Notes under the pieces: generated by a model
Databases searched by the model: none
What the model was told of the DNA's origin: nothing
Seen by the model: only the letters and a program-made list of their open reading frames with translations
Assembly (NCBI GenBank): GCA_905221605.1
Contig: CAJNDS010000458.1
Span: 298,001 to 362,000 of the forward strand
DNA: 64,000 nucleotides
Reading direction: 5' to 3'
Source of the DNA: Symbiodinium natans
Lineage: Eukaryota > Sar > Dinophyceae > Suessiales > Symbiodiniaceae
Program-made: the position numbers and the translations under genes
Shown here: positions 1 to 11,149 of the stretch, piece by piece
Position numbering within the stretch: position 1 is the stretch's first letter
Layout of the letters: each line of letters opens with the position of its first letter

Positions 1-2728
1 GGTTTACTAAATCAGTGTTAGGGATCCTTTTTACTTTTTGGGGTATGGGCTTTCTTATATATAAACAAAAAGGATCCTTTTTTCTTCCCAGGGGAACAGG
101 GATTAAGTTTAGGGGTTTAGGGGTTTAGGGGTTTGGGGGTTTGGGGGTTTCGGGGTTTAGGGGTTTAGGGGTTTAGGGATTTAGGGGTTTAGGGATTTAG
201 GGGTTTAGGGGTTTAGGGGTTTAGGGGTTTGGGGGTTTAAGGGTCTGCGGATTGGGGATTGAGGAGCTTAGAGCACGTTGCATTCCAACTGCAACTCTGC
301 CACGAGCTACGTAGGCAGGCCCAGTGGGATGTGGGTTTGGGGTGTAGGTGCCCTAAACCCTAAACCCTAAACCCTAGCCCTAAACCCTAAACCCTAAACC
401 CAAAACCTTACTTGGTATGGTTTTTGGGTGCCTAATTCCACGAGAAATGGACACTCGGGTTTTGGGGAGTTTAAGAGGAAGTCTTGGTTAGGAGTCGTTT
501 GTTCAGACGGCCTGGAGAAGACCTCCACGCAGACTCTGGTGAACCCCCTTTTGGGGGTCTAGGATCACCCTAAACCCTAGACCCTAGACCCTAAGCTCTA
601 GACCCTAAACCCTAAACCCTCAACTGGGCATAGGGTGAGAGCGAGAGTTCGCCCATGGAGTAAAAGCTAAGGGTCACACAGTACAAGCCAAGAGTTCGAT
701 ATTAGAAGCCATGAGTTGCTTGGCTTTCTTCTGGCTGGCTCTTAGGACTTTAACTTCTTGGTTTTTGTAGAAACTACAACAAGGAGCCTCCCTAAACCCT
801 AAACCCTAAGCCCTAAACCCTAAACCCTAAACCCTTTCAACCCCAAACCGGGAACGATGGTGGAAAGTCGGGAACAACGAGTCGGGATCTCGACTACCCG
901 AAGGCCTCTCCCCTCTCTCTCTCTCTCTTTTTCTCTCTCTCTCTCGCGCTCTCTCTCTCTCTATCTCCCTCTGTTCCCGAAGCGCATGAAGCCTAATCTC
1001 CTCCAGAAGAGCACGACATCAGGCTTCAGCAGCACACGTTGCAGCGTCAAAACGGCAAGTATCCTTGACCACGGAGCACCGCAGATTTCCAGACAAGACA
1101 ACGTAGACATCACCGTAGAGGCGTCCCAGGTACCAAAAAAAACTCTGGGTAGTGTAGATCGGGCTCAGGAACCCTGTGTCCTGCCTTTGAGTTGGAGCTT
1201 GGGCTTCGGGTGGACACTCAAGGGCTAATTGGTCACGTAGTCGTAGTCGAGCAAGTAACCTTCAGTTTGCTTCGTGGTAGCATACAGACAAAGTGGGCAC
1301 GAAAAGTTGGCCTTATCGGACCTTGTGTTTCTGTACGGTAGGCAAGACACGCCAAGGTTTACTCCTAGGGACTCTGCGTTTCTCGTCCCGAAATGTGTCT
1401 TTCTGGTAGTAGAGAGCAGCTCCACGTCCCACCTCAGAGGTTCAGATACCCAAATTGGCTCCAAGAGCCTGAAACTGATACATGTATGGTGATCGCACTG
1501 ACGTGAATAAACCTGCCGCGTCGGCGGAGTTCCTGCGACCCTTCAGTGTTTGCGTTGCAAACGATGCTTGACAAGCCAAAGTCAGTGGTCTGCCACGCTG
1601 TTGTTCGTGGATATCACCCTCAACCCTTAACCCTAAACCCAGATATTAGTCTTGGGTTTCTAGATGAACTTGGCTATAGGGCCAAGGGCGGAGCATTGTG
1701 TTCTCCCGTGCGTTGGGATCATGCGCCAGAAAGCCCGAAGGATTAACCCTCAGGATTGTAGTACATCTTATCATCCCCATTAAGGACAGTTAGTATAAGG
1801 GGGAACATTCCAAGCCATCGCCGTTTTTGGGTTCATGTAGCCGCCGGCTTTGTTGATAGGCTCTTCAATCCAACACATAGCCCAAGAACTGTAGGAGTTA
1901 GGGTTTCGGATTTAGGGCTCACAGACCGTTGTAAGTGTTCAGGGATGGGTTCCGGGAGTTAACCGATCATCATTTTTTTCCGTCAGGGATGGCCTTTCCA
2001 GACGATTGTCGACCTTTTCTGCACGATCAAGGCCGTGCTCAGCGCTTGCTGAGGTTGTGTTCAAGCTCCGAGCATTTTAGGGGTTCTTCTGGTTTGGGTT
2101 TTCCGGGTGTCGGTCTCGGCAGTTTTCCTTTTGGTTTGGCAGCGTTTGGGATACGGTTGCGTGCAGCACATCTAGATCACCTTCCCTAGCGACGTGCCGA
2201 TTCTCCCAATTCTTCTTTGCTGCTTCTGGTGCTCTCTCAGTCTCTCTCTCTCTCTCTCTTTCTCTCGCTCTCTCTCTCTCTCTCTCCCTCTCTGCCCCTC
2301 CCCTGAACTTAACCTTAAACCCCTAATCCTACAACCCTAAACCCCAAACAAAGGTCTCAATTTGATGCAATGTCCTGGGGCTGGTAGGTGCAAAATCCAT
2401 GCCAGCCCTCTTAGTAGGCTGGTCCTTGATTCCCCCAAAAGAAGCTGATTCCCAATTTTTTAAACCCGCAACTACTAGGTCCCTAGATTTCAGCCCAACC
2501 ACCGCCGATTTAGGGCGTCGGGCTTAACTACGACATAGGGTTGGAAGCCCCCCACAAAACCCCCAAACACTTTTTTTATCGGTTTTAGGGCTCATCAGTG
2601 CAGCTCTGCCAGCCCAAGACATATGACCCTTCACCCGAAACCCTAAACCCGAAACCCTAAACCCGAAACCCTAAACCCTAAACCCTAAACCCTAAACCCT
2701 AAACCCTACTCTTGCCACCTCGTTCCAG
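1..2728. repeat. Repeat-rich leader region without recognisable gene
   Basis: This stretch holds a TTTAGGGG-variant array at about 109-240 and C-strand (CCCTAAA) arrays at about 350-410, 560-625, 785-835, 2310-2345 and 2638-2706. CT microsatellites lie at about 915-965 and 2238-2292. Open frames at 857-1228 and 1935-2189 are low complexity or short and resemble nothing I know. A GGATCC-bearing inverted pair sits at 21-76. The C array ending at 2706 leads into the first putative exon. Confidence 0.6.
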
Positions 2729-2804
2729 GGCATCTACTTCAGAGAACGCGACAAGCAGGTGGAGGTGCCTGAGCATGTGACAAAGGCCCAGCGGCACCGC
2801 ATAG
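2729..2804 (+). CDS. Putative exon of unrecognised upstream gene (a)
   Basis: After a CCCTAAA array and an acceptor ending TTCCAG, an open stretch reads GIYFRERDKQVEVPEHVTKA followed by QRHRI, and then TTTAGGG repeats start. Mixed charged composition and the C-array/exon/G-array layout match the well-supported exons further right. The donor is not certain and the family is unknown. Confidence 0.45.
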
Positions 2805-3622
2805 TTTAGGCTTTGGCGGGTGAAAGATTGGGGATGCAGAGGCTTAGGGTTTCGGGTTCAGGGTTTAGGGTTTTGGGTTTTGGGTTTTGGGTTGGGGTTT
2901 GGGGTTTGGGGTTTCGGGTTTGGGGTTTAGGGGCTTTGTGGGTGCTGTGGAGGTGCCAGTTCTTGATTCCGGCAATGCAAAGAGTGTCGCAAGATATATC
3001 CAAGTTTCATAGCGTATAGAGTTCAGGCTTAGGCTTTGTAAGGTGTAGGGTTCGTGGTTTAGGGTTTGGGGTTCAGGGTTTAGGGTTTAGGTCGAGAACT
3101 GGCAGTTCGGTTGTCGGTTGCCATGTCAATGGGTGTTGCTTGGCAGTCGGGCTGCTCACAGGGCAGAGGGTTTAGAGTTTAGGGTTTCAAGGGGTTTATG
3201 GGGTTTAGAGGGTTTAAGGTTTAGCGATTATAGGGTTTAGGGTTGATAAGGCTTAGGGTGTGGGGGGCTTAGGGCTCTCCCAAGTCCCTATGGCAGTTCC
3301 TAAACTCTGGGAACCCTAAGTTGCTGAACCCAGGTACCCCGCCGCACCCTTGACGTTACCTTAGAGGCAGAAGAAGTAGCAATATACATATATAGCTATA
3401 TGGTCGCCCCCCCATTTATATATATATATATATATACATATGTGTGTGTGTGTGTTGGTAAAGGTTATAATCTACGAATTCAGTTGATAGAATCCTAGAC
3501 CCTAAAACCCCAAACTGTCCCTAAACCCTCAACCCTCAACCCTCAACCCTAAACCCTAAACTAAAACCCTAAACCCTCAACCCCAAAAGCACTCAATAGC
3601 TCAGTGCCCCCTCCGCTCGCAG
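2805..3622. repeat. Putative intron: G arrays then C arrays
   Basis: G-strand telomere-like repeats at about 2845-3260, a TA/TG microsatellite at 3417-3452, then CCCTAAA/CCCTCAA repeats at 3490-3590 just before the next putative exon. G at the 5' end and C at the 3' end is the orientation seen in the RCC1-like gene. Confidence 0.5.
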
Positions 3623-3668
3623 TGGCGCGTGGCAACCCTGGACTTGGCTTCAAGCCATCTCCAGCAAG
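3623..3668 (+). CDS. Putative exon of unrecognised upstream gene (b)
   Basis: Follows CTCGCAG and is followed from about 3702 by TTTAGGG/TTTGGGG repeats. Two frames are open across it, so the protein reading cannot be fixed. Called mainly from the acceptor and its position between a C array and a G array. Confidence 0.3.
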
Positions 3669-4201
3669 GATCCCAGGGTGCGGGGGCACATGGGACTCAC
3701 AGTTTAGGGATTAGGGTTTGGGGTTTAGGGTTTGGGGTTTAGGGTTTGGGGTTTAGGGTTTGGGTGTTTAGGGCTTAGGGCTTAGGGTTGAGGGGGAAGG
3801 AAGACCGGCCAAGGCGGATCTTGAAGTATGTGCCCTCTGATATCAGGAAGCCACGCCAATGGTGGGGGGGGGGTTGTCATGGCTTAAGGCTTAAGGTCCA
3901 TATGGCGTGTTTAGGGTTTAGGGCTTAGGGCTTAGGGTTTGTGAGCAGGTGCCAGGGAGGCAAGCCCAAAATTCTACGAGAGTCGCTCAGAGTCGGACCC
4001 AATCTCCCCAAAGTTGATATCCTGCCTTCAAGGCCAAAACCTTAGTTTCGGTTGGTTGCAAGAGGCCAAGAGATAAACGGTACAAGACCGCTAGCAGCAA
4101 AGGCAGGATGTTGATTTCCAAGATGAACTTTGCACCCTGAACGCTAAAGCCTGAACCCTAAGCCCTAAGCCCTAAGCCCTAAGCCCTAAGCCCTAAGCCC
4201 A
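3669..4201. repeat. Putative intron with G arrays and CCCTAAG array
   Basis: TTTAGGG/TTTGGGG repeats at 3702-3795 and 3908-3945, a possible short coding patch at 3803-3860 (EDRPRRILKYVPSDIRK in one frame), and CCCTAAG repeats at 4150-4200 before the next putative exon. Confidence 0.45.
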
Positions 4202-4276
4202 GAAACTCCGCACCACGTCGTGGGCCTCCTACTGAGGCATCGTTTCCAAGCACTCCGTGATTCCTTCTGGAAGGAG
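4202..4276 (+). CDS. Putative exon of unrecognised upstream gene (c)
   Basis: Open reading of 25 codons containing HHVVGLLLRHRFQALRDSFW, after a CCCTAAG array ending CCCAG and before GCGCTTGG, a possible GC donor of the type used in the RCC1-like gene, then TTTAGGG repeats from 4288. It looks coding (amphipathic, no stops) but I do not recognise the family. Confidence 0.45.
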
Positions 4277-4413
4277 GCGCTTGGGGGTGTACGGTTTAGG
4301 GTTTAGGGTTTCCCAAGTGCTGAAAGTCACTTCTGTCGACAGCGAGGGTCCCCTCCCCCAAGCCTAAACCTTAAACCCTAAACCTTAAACCCAAACCCTA
4401 TAGAACCCTAAAC

Positions 4414-4503
4414 ACGAGCCGCCGCGTCGAGACGGGAGGGGCTATTAAGCGACTGCCCTCGAAGCCCGAAACCCTGCACCTCGAGATAAGAAAACGGAAG
4501 GAG
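4414..4503 (+). CDS. Putative exon of unrecognised upstream gene (d)
   Basis: Between C-type repeats (4360-4412) and GGGTTTGGGGG there is an open basic stretch: TSRRVETGGAIKRLPSK and then PETLHLEIRKRK. No clean AG acceptor is visible at its start, so the boundaries are approximate. Confidence 0.3.
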
Positions 4504-5519
4504 GGTTTGGGGGTCAAGGTTTTGCGAAGCTAGGTAGGGTTTTGGGATATCATCATATATATATATGCATATATACTTATATATATATATATATATATTG
4601 TATATGTTTCACTTATATATATATATATATACATCTGAATATTTGGTTTTAATTTTGCCCTTGATGGGTTCAAGAGGAGCGTACTTTTTAGGAATATTAG
4701 AGATTCGTAGTTTTTCAGGGGGCTCTTGGGTCCATCCTAGGAATTCCCGGTGACGAGGCCGTGGCTTGGACTTGGGAAGGTTTAGGGTTTAGGGTTTAGG
4801 GTTTAGGGTTTAAGGTTTAGGGTTTAGGGTTTAGGGTTTAGGGTTTAGGGTTTCGGGTTTAGGGTTTAGGGTTTAGGGTTTAGGGTTTAGGGTTTAGGGC
4901 CTTTGAAGAAATGTCGGGGCACGACCCTGGACAGCGACATGCCCCAAATCCTAGAGTTTAGGGTTTAGGGGTTGAGGGTTTAGGGTCTAGGGTTTAGGGG
5001 GTTTAAGAGAGCCCCCAGCCCTGAACCCTCAACGTGTTTCGGTTTAAGAGAAACTCCATCTGGAGCAGCCGCTTCTCTTTTCTTAGGCACGCAGCCTGAA
5101 ACCACCTCGATGCGGCCCTGCATCCACAAAAGACGGTCCCTGTTAAGTTGGCCCTTTCTGTGGGTTTAGTAGGTAATGAGGGAATTAATGCAGTTTATAT
5201 ACCCTCCAAGGGATTCTAACCCTAAACCCCAAAGCATTAAACCTGAATTTCCCTCAGTCCCTCTAGTTCCCCTGCTAGCCCAGTGGGTTCCTTTTCCGTT
5301 TGTTTGGTTCAAGGTTCCCTTAAAACGTAACCAACCCAAAACACGGCGCGCTTATTGTGATATGGCTACTGGGCTACCAAGGTACTAAGAGCCAGGGCCA
5401 CCTGAAGGCCAGGAAACCGGACTAGACCGTCCTAAGCCGGAAAACTTGACACGGACCCAAGCCTGTGCAGCAGAACAGGGTTTAGGGTTGAGGGCATTAG
5501 TGTTTCACATACCCTGTTT
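4504..5519. repeat. AT microsatellite and long TTTAGGG arrays
   Basis: TA-rich microsatellite at 4552-4630, a near-perfect TTTAGGG array at about 4778-4905 (some 18 units), a second at 4950-5010, and weak C-type repeats at 5215-5235. The unique DNA at 5040-5470 has no recognisable gene. Confidence 0.6.
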
Positions 5520-6935
5520 TTGCGAAAAGTTACTAAGTGCAATGCCCCCACAGTCGGGTGTGTTACTAGTAATGCTTTGTTGTTTAGTGCAGCAAGGAAA
5601 CATTTTGTGGGGCAGGGTCAGGTCATGTGCCCTTATTGCCAGGCATGGGACTCACAGCAACACCGGATGCTTGAGTGCCCGCACTTCCAACCTCTCAGGG
5701 AGTCGTTGCCTAATGACTTCTTGTCGTCTCTCGCAAGGCCAGCTTTGCTCAGAGGACTCTGGGTCATTCCGCCAGAGTGTGCTAAATTGCAGGAAGCACT
5801 GGAGGCATTGCCGCCGCCAGCGCACAACGTGTTTTTTGAGGAGCACATTTGTTTGTTTACTGATGGGTCTACTTACGACAGCACGGGCGTTCCGCGTAGT
5901 GCGTGGGCAGTGGTGTGTACGCGAGAGGGTTCCCTTGACAATGCGATTGTTGAGTCAGCGTGCCTGTGTGGGAAGCAAAGCAATCCAAGAGCAGAGCTCA
6001 CTGCAGTGCTGGTGGCGTTCCAACATGCGGTGACGGCAGACATTTACTCAGATGCCCTCGGGGTGGTCAGGGGTGTTCGTCGTTTGTTGAGGGAGGGGTG
6101 GCGATATAAGTACTGGGGAAAGCAGGTGAATCTTGATCTGTGGTGGTTGGTTTGGCAGCAGATTTGTTCCAAACCCGGGCCTTGGAAGATATTTCATGTG
6201 AAATCCCATTCGGACCATCGAATGGCTGTTGATCAATTTAGCAAGTGGACATTCTGGCATAACGCAGCTGCGGATGAAGCAGCCAAGGCTGCCCACTTGA
6301 AAAGAAGCGTGGAGTTGAACCAATGCTTTGAGCAGGCGTCAGCCGCAGCTGCTTCCCAACGTCACGCTGCCGCTAAACTCTTTGCATTCCATGAGGGCGT
6401 GGTGAAACAAGCTGGAGGTGATGAAAATCCCCAGGTGCTTTCCGTGGGTGGGTTAGGGTTAGGGGTGGGTGGAGATGGACAAATTGACCTTGTCAGGGAT
6501 TTGGGCGGCGTGCAAGTACAGACGTGTGTCCAACCTTTGCTGGAGTTCGACGATTGCTTGATGGGCCCGCGTTTTCTGTGGGTACTGCAGAAGTTTTTCT
6601 TGTCTCAGTCATGGAAACAAACACAGTCGCCTGTGTCAGTGCTGGAAATATATCTCGATTTTGTGGCGCAAACCGGCTGGATCGCACCAGCCAACACAGC
6701 TAAGATGGAGTCTGCGACATTGCCTCTACGCTATCGAAATAGCATCCCGTCTTCGTGGGTTCATGAATCGGAATACCCAGCTCTCAAGCTTTGTCGGCCT
6801 GCGCTCGGGAAGCAGGCAACCATCTTTCTGCATGCGATTAAAGAACTGTTCAAGCGCACGCAAGCTGAGCATAGCATTGTACAGGAAAAAGCCTTAAGTG
6901 TCATAGGTCTTTCAAGACGAGTGCCGGCTCTTTAA
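5520..6935 (+). pseudogene. 5'-truncated LINE ORF: zinc knuckle plus RNase H
   Basis: This 471-residue open frame is the C-terminal part of a non-LTR retrotransposon polyprotein. Residues 37-53 form a CCHC knuckle (C37, C40, H48, C53), as follows the reverse transcriptase in many such elements. Residues 109-255 form an RNase HI domain: FTDGS gives D115, then E159, D178 and D252 with H230 in VKSHSD, so the catalytic DEDD set and the conserved His are intact. RNase H would degrade the RNA strand of the cDNA hybrid. No reverse transcriptase or endonuclease lies upstream; telomere-like repeats interrupt at about 5475, so the copy is truncated. Two in-frame GGGTTA units at about 6452-6465 encode part of VGGLGLGVGG. 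The first Met is arbitrary. Functional status unknown; probably a dead copy. Confidence 0.8.
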
Positions 6936-8281
6936 AATGTATATCTGTCCAATGACGATAGATGCACAGGCTATCCGGCTGAAGTCTGTTATCGGGAGTG
7001 ACAAGTACGACTTAGTCGTTAAACGGCCGTACTCGCCTCCAGCTAATGTCTTTCAAAGTTGCCCTTTGCCAGTTGTGGATCCACAAGTTGTGTGGAATTT
7101 ATACTGCCAACGCCACAGGCAGCGAAGGCGGTGATCTCTTAGTTTTCTGCAGTCAATTGATAATTCACTTCTTCGCTAAGGATCTCTTGCGTTCTTCTCG
7201 CATGGGACGTCCGATGACATCTTGCATAAACCCAAAATGCCCTAAACCCTGAACCTTTAAACCTAAACCCCAGAAGTTTTAAACCCTCAAACCCCCCGTC
7301 CCCCCCCCCCCCCCCCCTGCGCCCCCCCCCCCACCCCCCCTCACCTCCCCCCCAAAAAAAAAGCAATAATGATTTTTTTGATAATCATCATAAAATAAAA
7401 ATATCTGGGGAACCTCTGTTTGGAAACCATTGAAGGTCGAAGGCTTCATGAAGTCCGAACGGGTCGCCGTGCCCCCCGCCCGCATGGGCACGAAAGGGGT
7501 TTGGGGGCGTGGTTTAGGTTTTAAAAGGTTGTACGTTTCTTTTTCTTTTCGCCAAGCCCTAAGCCCTAAACCCTAAACCCTGAACCCTAAACCCCTCTTG
7601 TTTTTCAAGGCTTAGGGTTGCAAGGTCTTTAGCAGGTTTAGAGCTTGGGGTTGTAGCAGGTCTTGTGGTTTGGGGTGTAAGGGAGCCCTGATTCTCTTCA
7701 GGCCCTAGAGCCCTAGAGCCCCAGAACAGGTCTCGAGCACAAAAACCCCTGAATCTTTGCTCAAGCCTCGGGCTTGTAGACTTTGAGTTCCCTCAACTCT
7801 GAGGGTAGTTTCAGGGGCCCTTCATGCGGTCCCTAACTTCTTTTAGAGGGTTCTAATGTATGGGCCCTTAGTTTGTATAGGGTATATAAAAAAATGTATA
7901 GGGTATAAAAGGGGTATATAAGGGGTCCCCTTTTCAGGGCCCATATTAAGGGACCATGTCACTGCCCGAAGACCCTAACCAACCCCCCCCCCTAACACTA
8001 AACAAAGATCAGTGCCTCCCACTACTCCCATCAACATGAGACCCTTCCCAGACTGATAAGCCCGAAGCCCCAAACCCTAAACCTAAACCTCTAAAAACCC
8101 CCAGACCCTCAAACCCTAAAGCCTTAAACCCGATATAAACCCTAAAACCCTGAACCCTAAACCCTACCCCCTAAACCCTAAACCCTAAACCCTAAACCCT
8201 AAACCCTAAAACCCTAAACCCTAAAGCCTTAAACCCTATATAATTAAACCCTAGACTGAAACCCACACCCCAAGTTGTCAG
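6936..8281. repeat. LINE 3' flank, poly-C tracts, repeats
   Basis: The region after the LINE stop holds C-type repeats at 7225-7290, a long C tract ending in A9 at 7297-7362, mixed G/C arrays at 7500-7670, a family F short element at 7848-7955, and CCCTAAA arrays at 8060-8260 leading to the next putative exon. No gene recognised. Confidence 0.5.
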
Positions 8282-8326
8282 CCCTCCTGAGGTTCTCCAA
8301 CGAAGCCACGCCGGAAGCTCATCCTA
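8282..8326 (+). CDS. Putative exon of unrecognised upstream gene (e)
   Basis: Follows GTTGTCAG after a C array and precedes TTTAGGG/TTTCGGG repeats from 8338. One frame reads ALLRFSNEATPEAHPRA. Short, family unknown. Confidence 0.35.
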
Positions 8327-11108
8327 GGGCTGATCGTTAGGGTTTCGGGTTTGGGGTTTAGGGTTTAGGGTTTAGGGTTTGGGGTTCAGGGTTTAGGGTA
8401 CTGATCAGAGGGGTTTAACAACCCTGTTCTTTGATGATTTGTTTCCTATGGGGCGTTGGGTGCTGATTCTCGCGAGCCTTGTTTCGGCAATGGCCTTAAA
8501 GAACCTCGAGGTTCCACAGACGCCTCGAGCACAAACAAGAGAAGAACACAAGCACAAGCGTTTGTTCAGTGCACGGTGGTTGGGCTTGCGATTTTATACT
8601 TCTACACTCGTTGGCTCAGGGCATTCAACTTCCAGTGCCTCACCTTTCTTGCGGTGGTAGAGTTCTTTCGTCCTTTTGGCTTAGGCCTGTGTGCGCGCGC
8701 GCACTGCCATGACGTGCGCACCCGCAGGTCTAAAGAAGTTGAACGCCGTTGTGCCATTGATGTGGTTGGGGCGGATTCGAGGGTTACCAGCTGTCTTCTC
8801 AGTCATGTAGTCGGAATTCGTCGGTAAGATGCTCTGAGCAACCGCAAGCCGCAACACCCTAAAGACACACCGAGCGACCGTTTGCCGTTCCTAGCTTGAC
8901 AGCCTAACCCCTGCCGCCGCAGACCCTACAAGCCCCAATGCCGCAAGCGCGCAACCCTAAGCCCTATAAAGCCTATGACCTGCAAAGCCTACCACCCCAC
9001 AACCTCAAACAACCTACCATCTGCAACGCCAGAGGCCCAGTTGTACTGCTATTATGAAAATAGGTACCCAAAAATGTCCTGTCTGGTATGGGTTTGGCAG
9101 TTTTGAGATACGAAATTCCGTAATATGACTACAAACGGGCTCTGGGACCATGCTTCTTTCAAGGCTCGATGGCAGGAGAAGGGCCGCGAACTCAGTTGGC
9201 TTCCACGAATTGAAGCCCTTCTCCTTTCCTTACCCTAAACCCTCAACCCTCAACCCTCAACCCTAAACCTTGAAGCCCTAAACCCTCAACCCTGAACCCT
9301 GAACCCTAAACCCTGAACCCTAAACCCTAAACCCTAGAGGCATCTGAGCCCTGAAAACCTTAAGCAGAAACTTCAGCCGCCATCTGAGCGGCACTGAAGT
9401 ACAAAGCGAATTCTTCGGGGCATGCTAACCATGACCTTCGTTAAAGGGTTCTGAAGTATGGTGCCTTGGGTTTTATAGAGTATAGAAGGGGTATATAGGG
9501 GGTACCCCCCTAAGACTGAATGCAGGGGTTAGGGTTTAGGGCTTGACTGTGGTTGGGTAGTACTACAAAAGCGTCCTCAACCATAAGGGAGTCATACTCG
9601 GACCCCCAAGGATGTGCCCCCTAAGAGGTTTCCCTTGCTACACTCCTATGGCCCTTATATTCCCTTAGAGCATCTTCGAAACAAGGGCACAACCTTAGGG
9701 GTCCAACCCATGAAACCAATAAGGTTTCCGGTTTCGGGTTTACAGTGGGCCTTGCTCCCATAGGTCACTTCTGTAAAATGTAGTCCCTGTTTGGATACCC
9801 TAAAAGAACAGGGGCCGCCTTGTATTTGCAGAACTGACCATATCAACTTCATAGAAGAAGAGCATCCATTTACTGTTCATTCCGCGGTTACCGGGCAGCT
9901 AGGGGTTTAGGACTTTATGGTTCAAGGGCACAGATTTCCCTCTTAATTTGCAGTACTGTTTTTTTTTTTTTTTCCCGAGGGGGTGGGGAGGGGGGGTTGG
10001 CTGTATTTATGTAGGTGAATTGGATAGTTGGATGATTTTTCCCGATGCGTCATCGCCGATTGCCCGCCCTTTGTGCTGCGTTCCTGTCGCTGTCTTCTGT
10101 TGAGGCCAGTGAAGTGAAGATGAGGCGGCCTATCCTGTAGATGAGCAAGAGGCAAACGACTAACTGGGAGCTTTCACCCGAAAAGTCCTTGTAATTCTAC
10201 TAGGAACCTCAACCCCATAAAACCCAAAACTCTAGGTCAGCCCCAGTAGCCCTCAACCCGAAATCAGACTCGAAAGTATGCCATCATGCCTCGAAACACG
10301 CCCGAGATCGGCAATCGTTTCCGCTTGCTCAGATGCTGGCCCAATGCAGACGCGTAAGACATTCGGAAAAAACATGGGCTACTCTCTCCACGGCTCTGTT
10401 TTTGTGGACTTCAAGGGTCTAGAGGCTTGGTTGGAGATCAGGCTGTGGATATCTTCATGGTTCACGATTTGCCCTAAACCCTAAGCCCCAAGCCCTAGCC
10501 CTAAAAGCACGGATCATGGGCTAAGATGCCAGAGTCAGGACGAGTCAAAGTCAGCCGTCGAGGCGTTGAATCTTTCAAACCCGTTACCTGGACCCCAACA
10601 GTATCCCTCCACGGGCCTATAAGTTCTCATGGCTGTCAGAGGGTCTAGGTAACTTGGGGTGTGGAAGCGAGATTCGTCTTCTGAAGGCCCTGAAGGTCCG
10701 TCAGTTCGACTGTCGACAGCTCCTTTCGTGGTGCAGGCGTTCCTAAACCCTAAACCCTAAACCCTAAACCCTAAACCCCTAAACCCTAAGCCCTAAACTT
10801 CAACCTCCGCACCCTCTAGACCCCTATCCTCGCCCTGTTGTGAGAACCTCCACCTGAACCCTAAACCCTAAACCCTAAACCCTAAACCCTAAACCCTAAA
10901 CCCTAAACCCTAAACCCCTAAACCCTAAGCCCTAAACTTCAACCTCCGCACCCTCTAGACCCTATCCTCGCCCTGTTGTGAGCACCTCCACTTGAAACCT
11001 AAACCCTAAACCCTAAACCCTAAACCCTAAACCCTAAACCCTAAACCCTAAACCCTAAACCCTAAACCCTAAACCCTAAACCTGGAGTATGTGGCAATGC
11101 CTCTGCAG
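8327..11108. repeat. Long repeat-rich interval without recognised gene
   Basis: G array 8338-8400; unique DNA with short open frames 8439-8827; family B element 9029-9145; C arrays 9233-9340; family F element 9445-9515; unique DNA 9600-10160; C arrays 10470-10505, 10740-10800, 10855-10930 and 10990-11080. A unit with CTTCAACCTCCGCACCC occurs twice (about 10786-10855 and 10920-10995). Confidence 0.5.
9029..9145. mobile_element. Short inverted-repeat element, family B, diverged copy
   Basis: Ends CCAGAGGCCCAGTTGTACTG and complement-like GACTACAAACGGGCTCTGG, with TAGGTACCC inside as in the other copies. Confidence 0.65.
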
Positions 11109-11149
11109 GCCCGTGGCATAGCCTCAGAGCTGTGGCTCAGCTCTGGGGT
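11109..11149 (+). CDS. Putative exon of unrecognised upstream gene (f)
   Basis: A long CCCTAAA array (10990-11080) and CTCTGCAG precede an open stretch reading ARGIASELWLSSG, and degenerate TTTAGGG repeats run from 11150 to 11345. Layout as in the main gene; product unknown. Confidence 0.4.

Noticed and set aside
1..240. Possible chromosome end
   Set aside because: Telomere-like arrays occur in both orientations across the whole window, with exons between them, so the site is interstitial.
5633..6323. Minus-strand frames opposite the LINE ORF
   Set aside because: Shadows of the RNase H frame, with no motif of their own.
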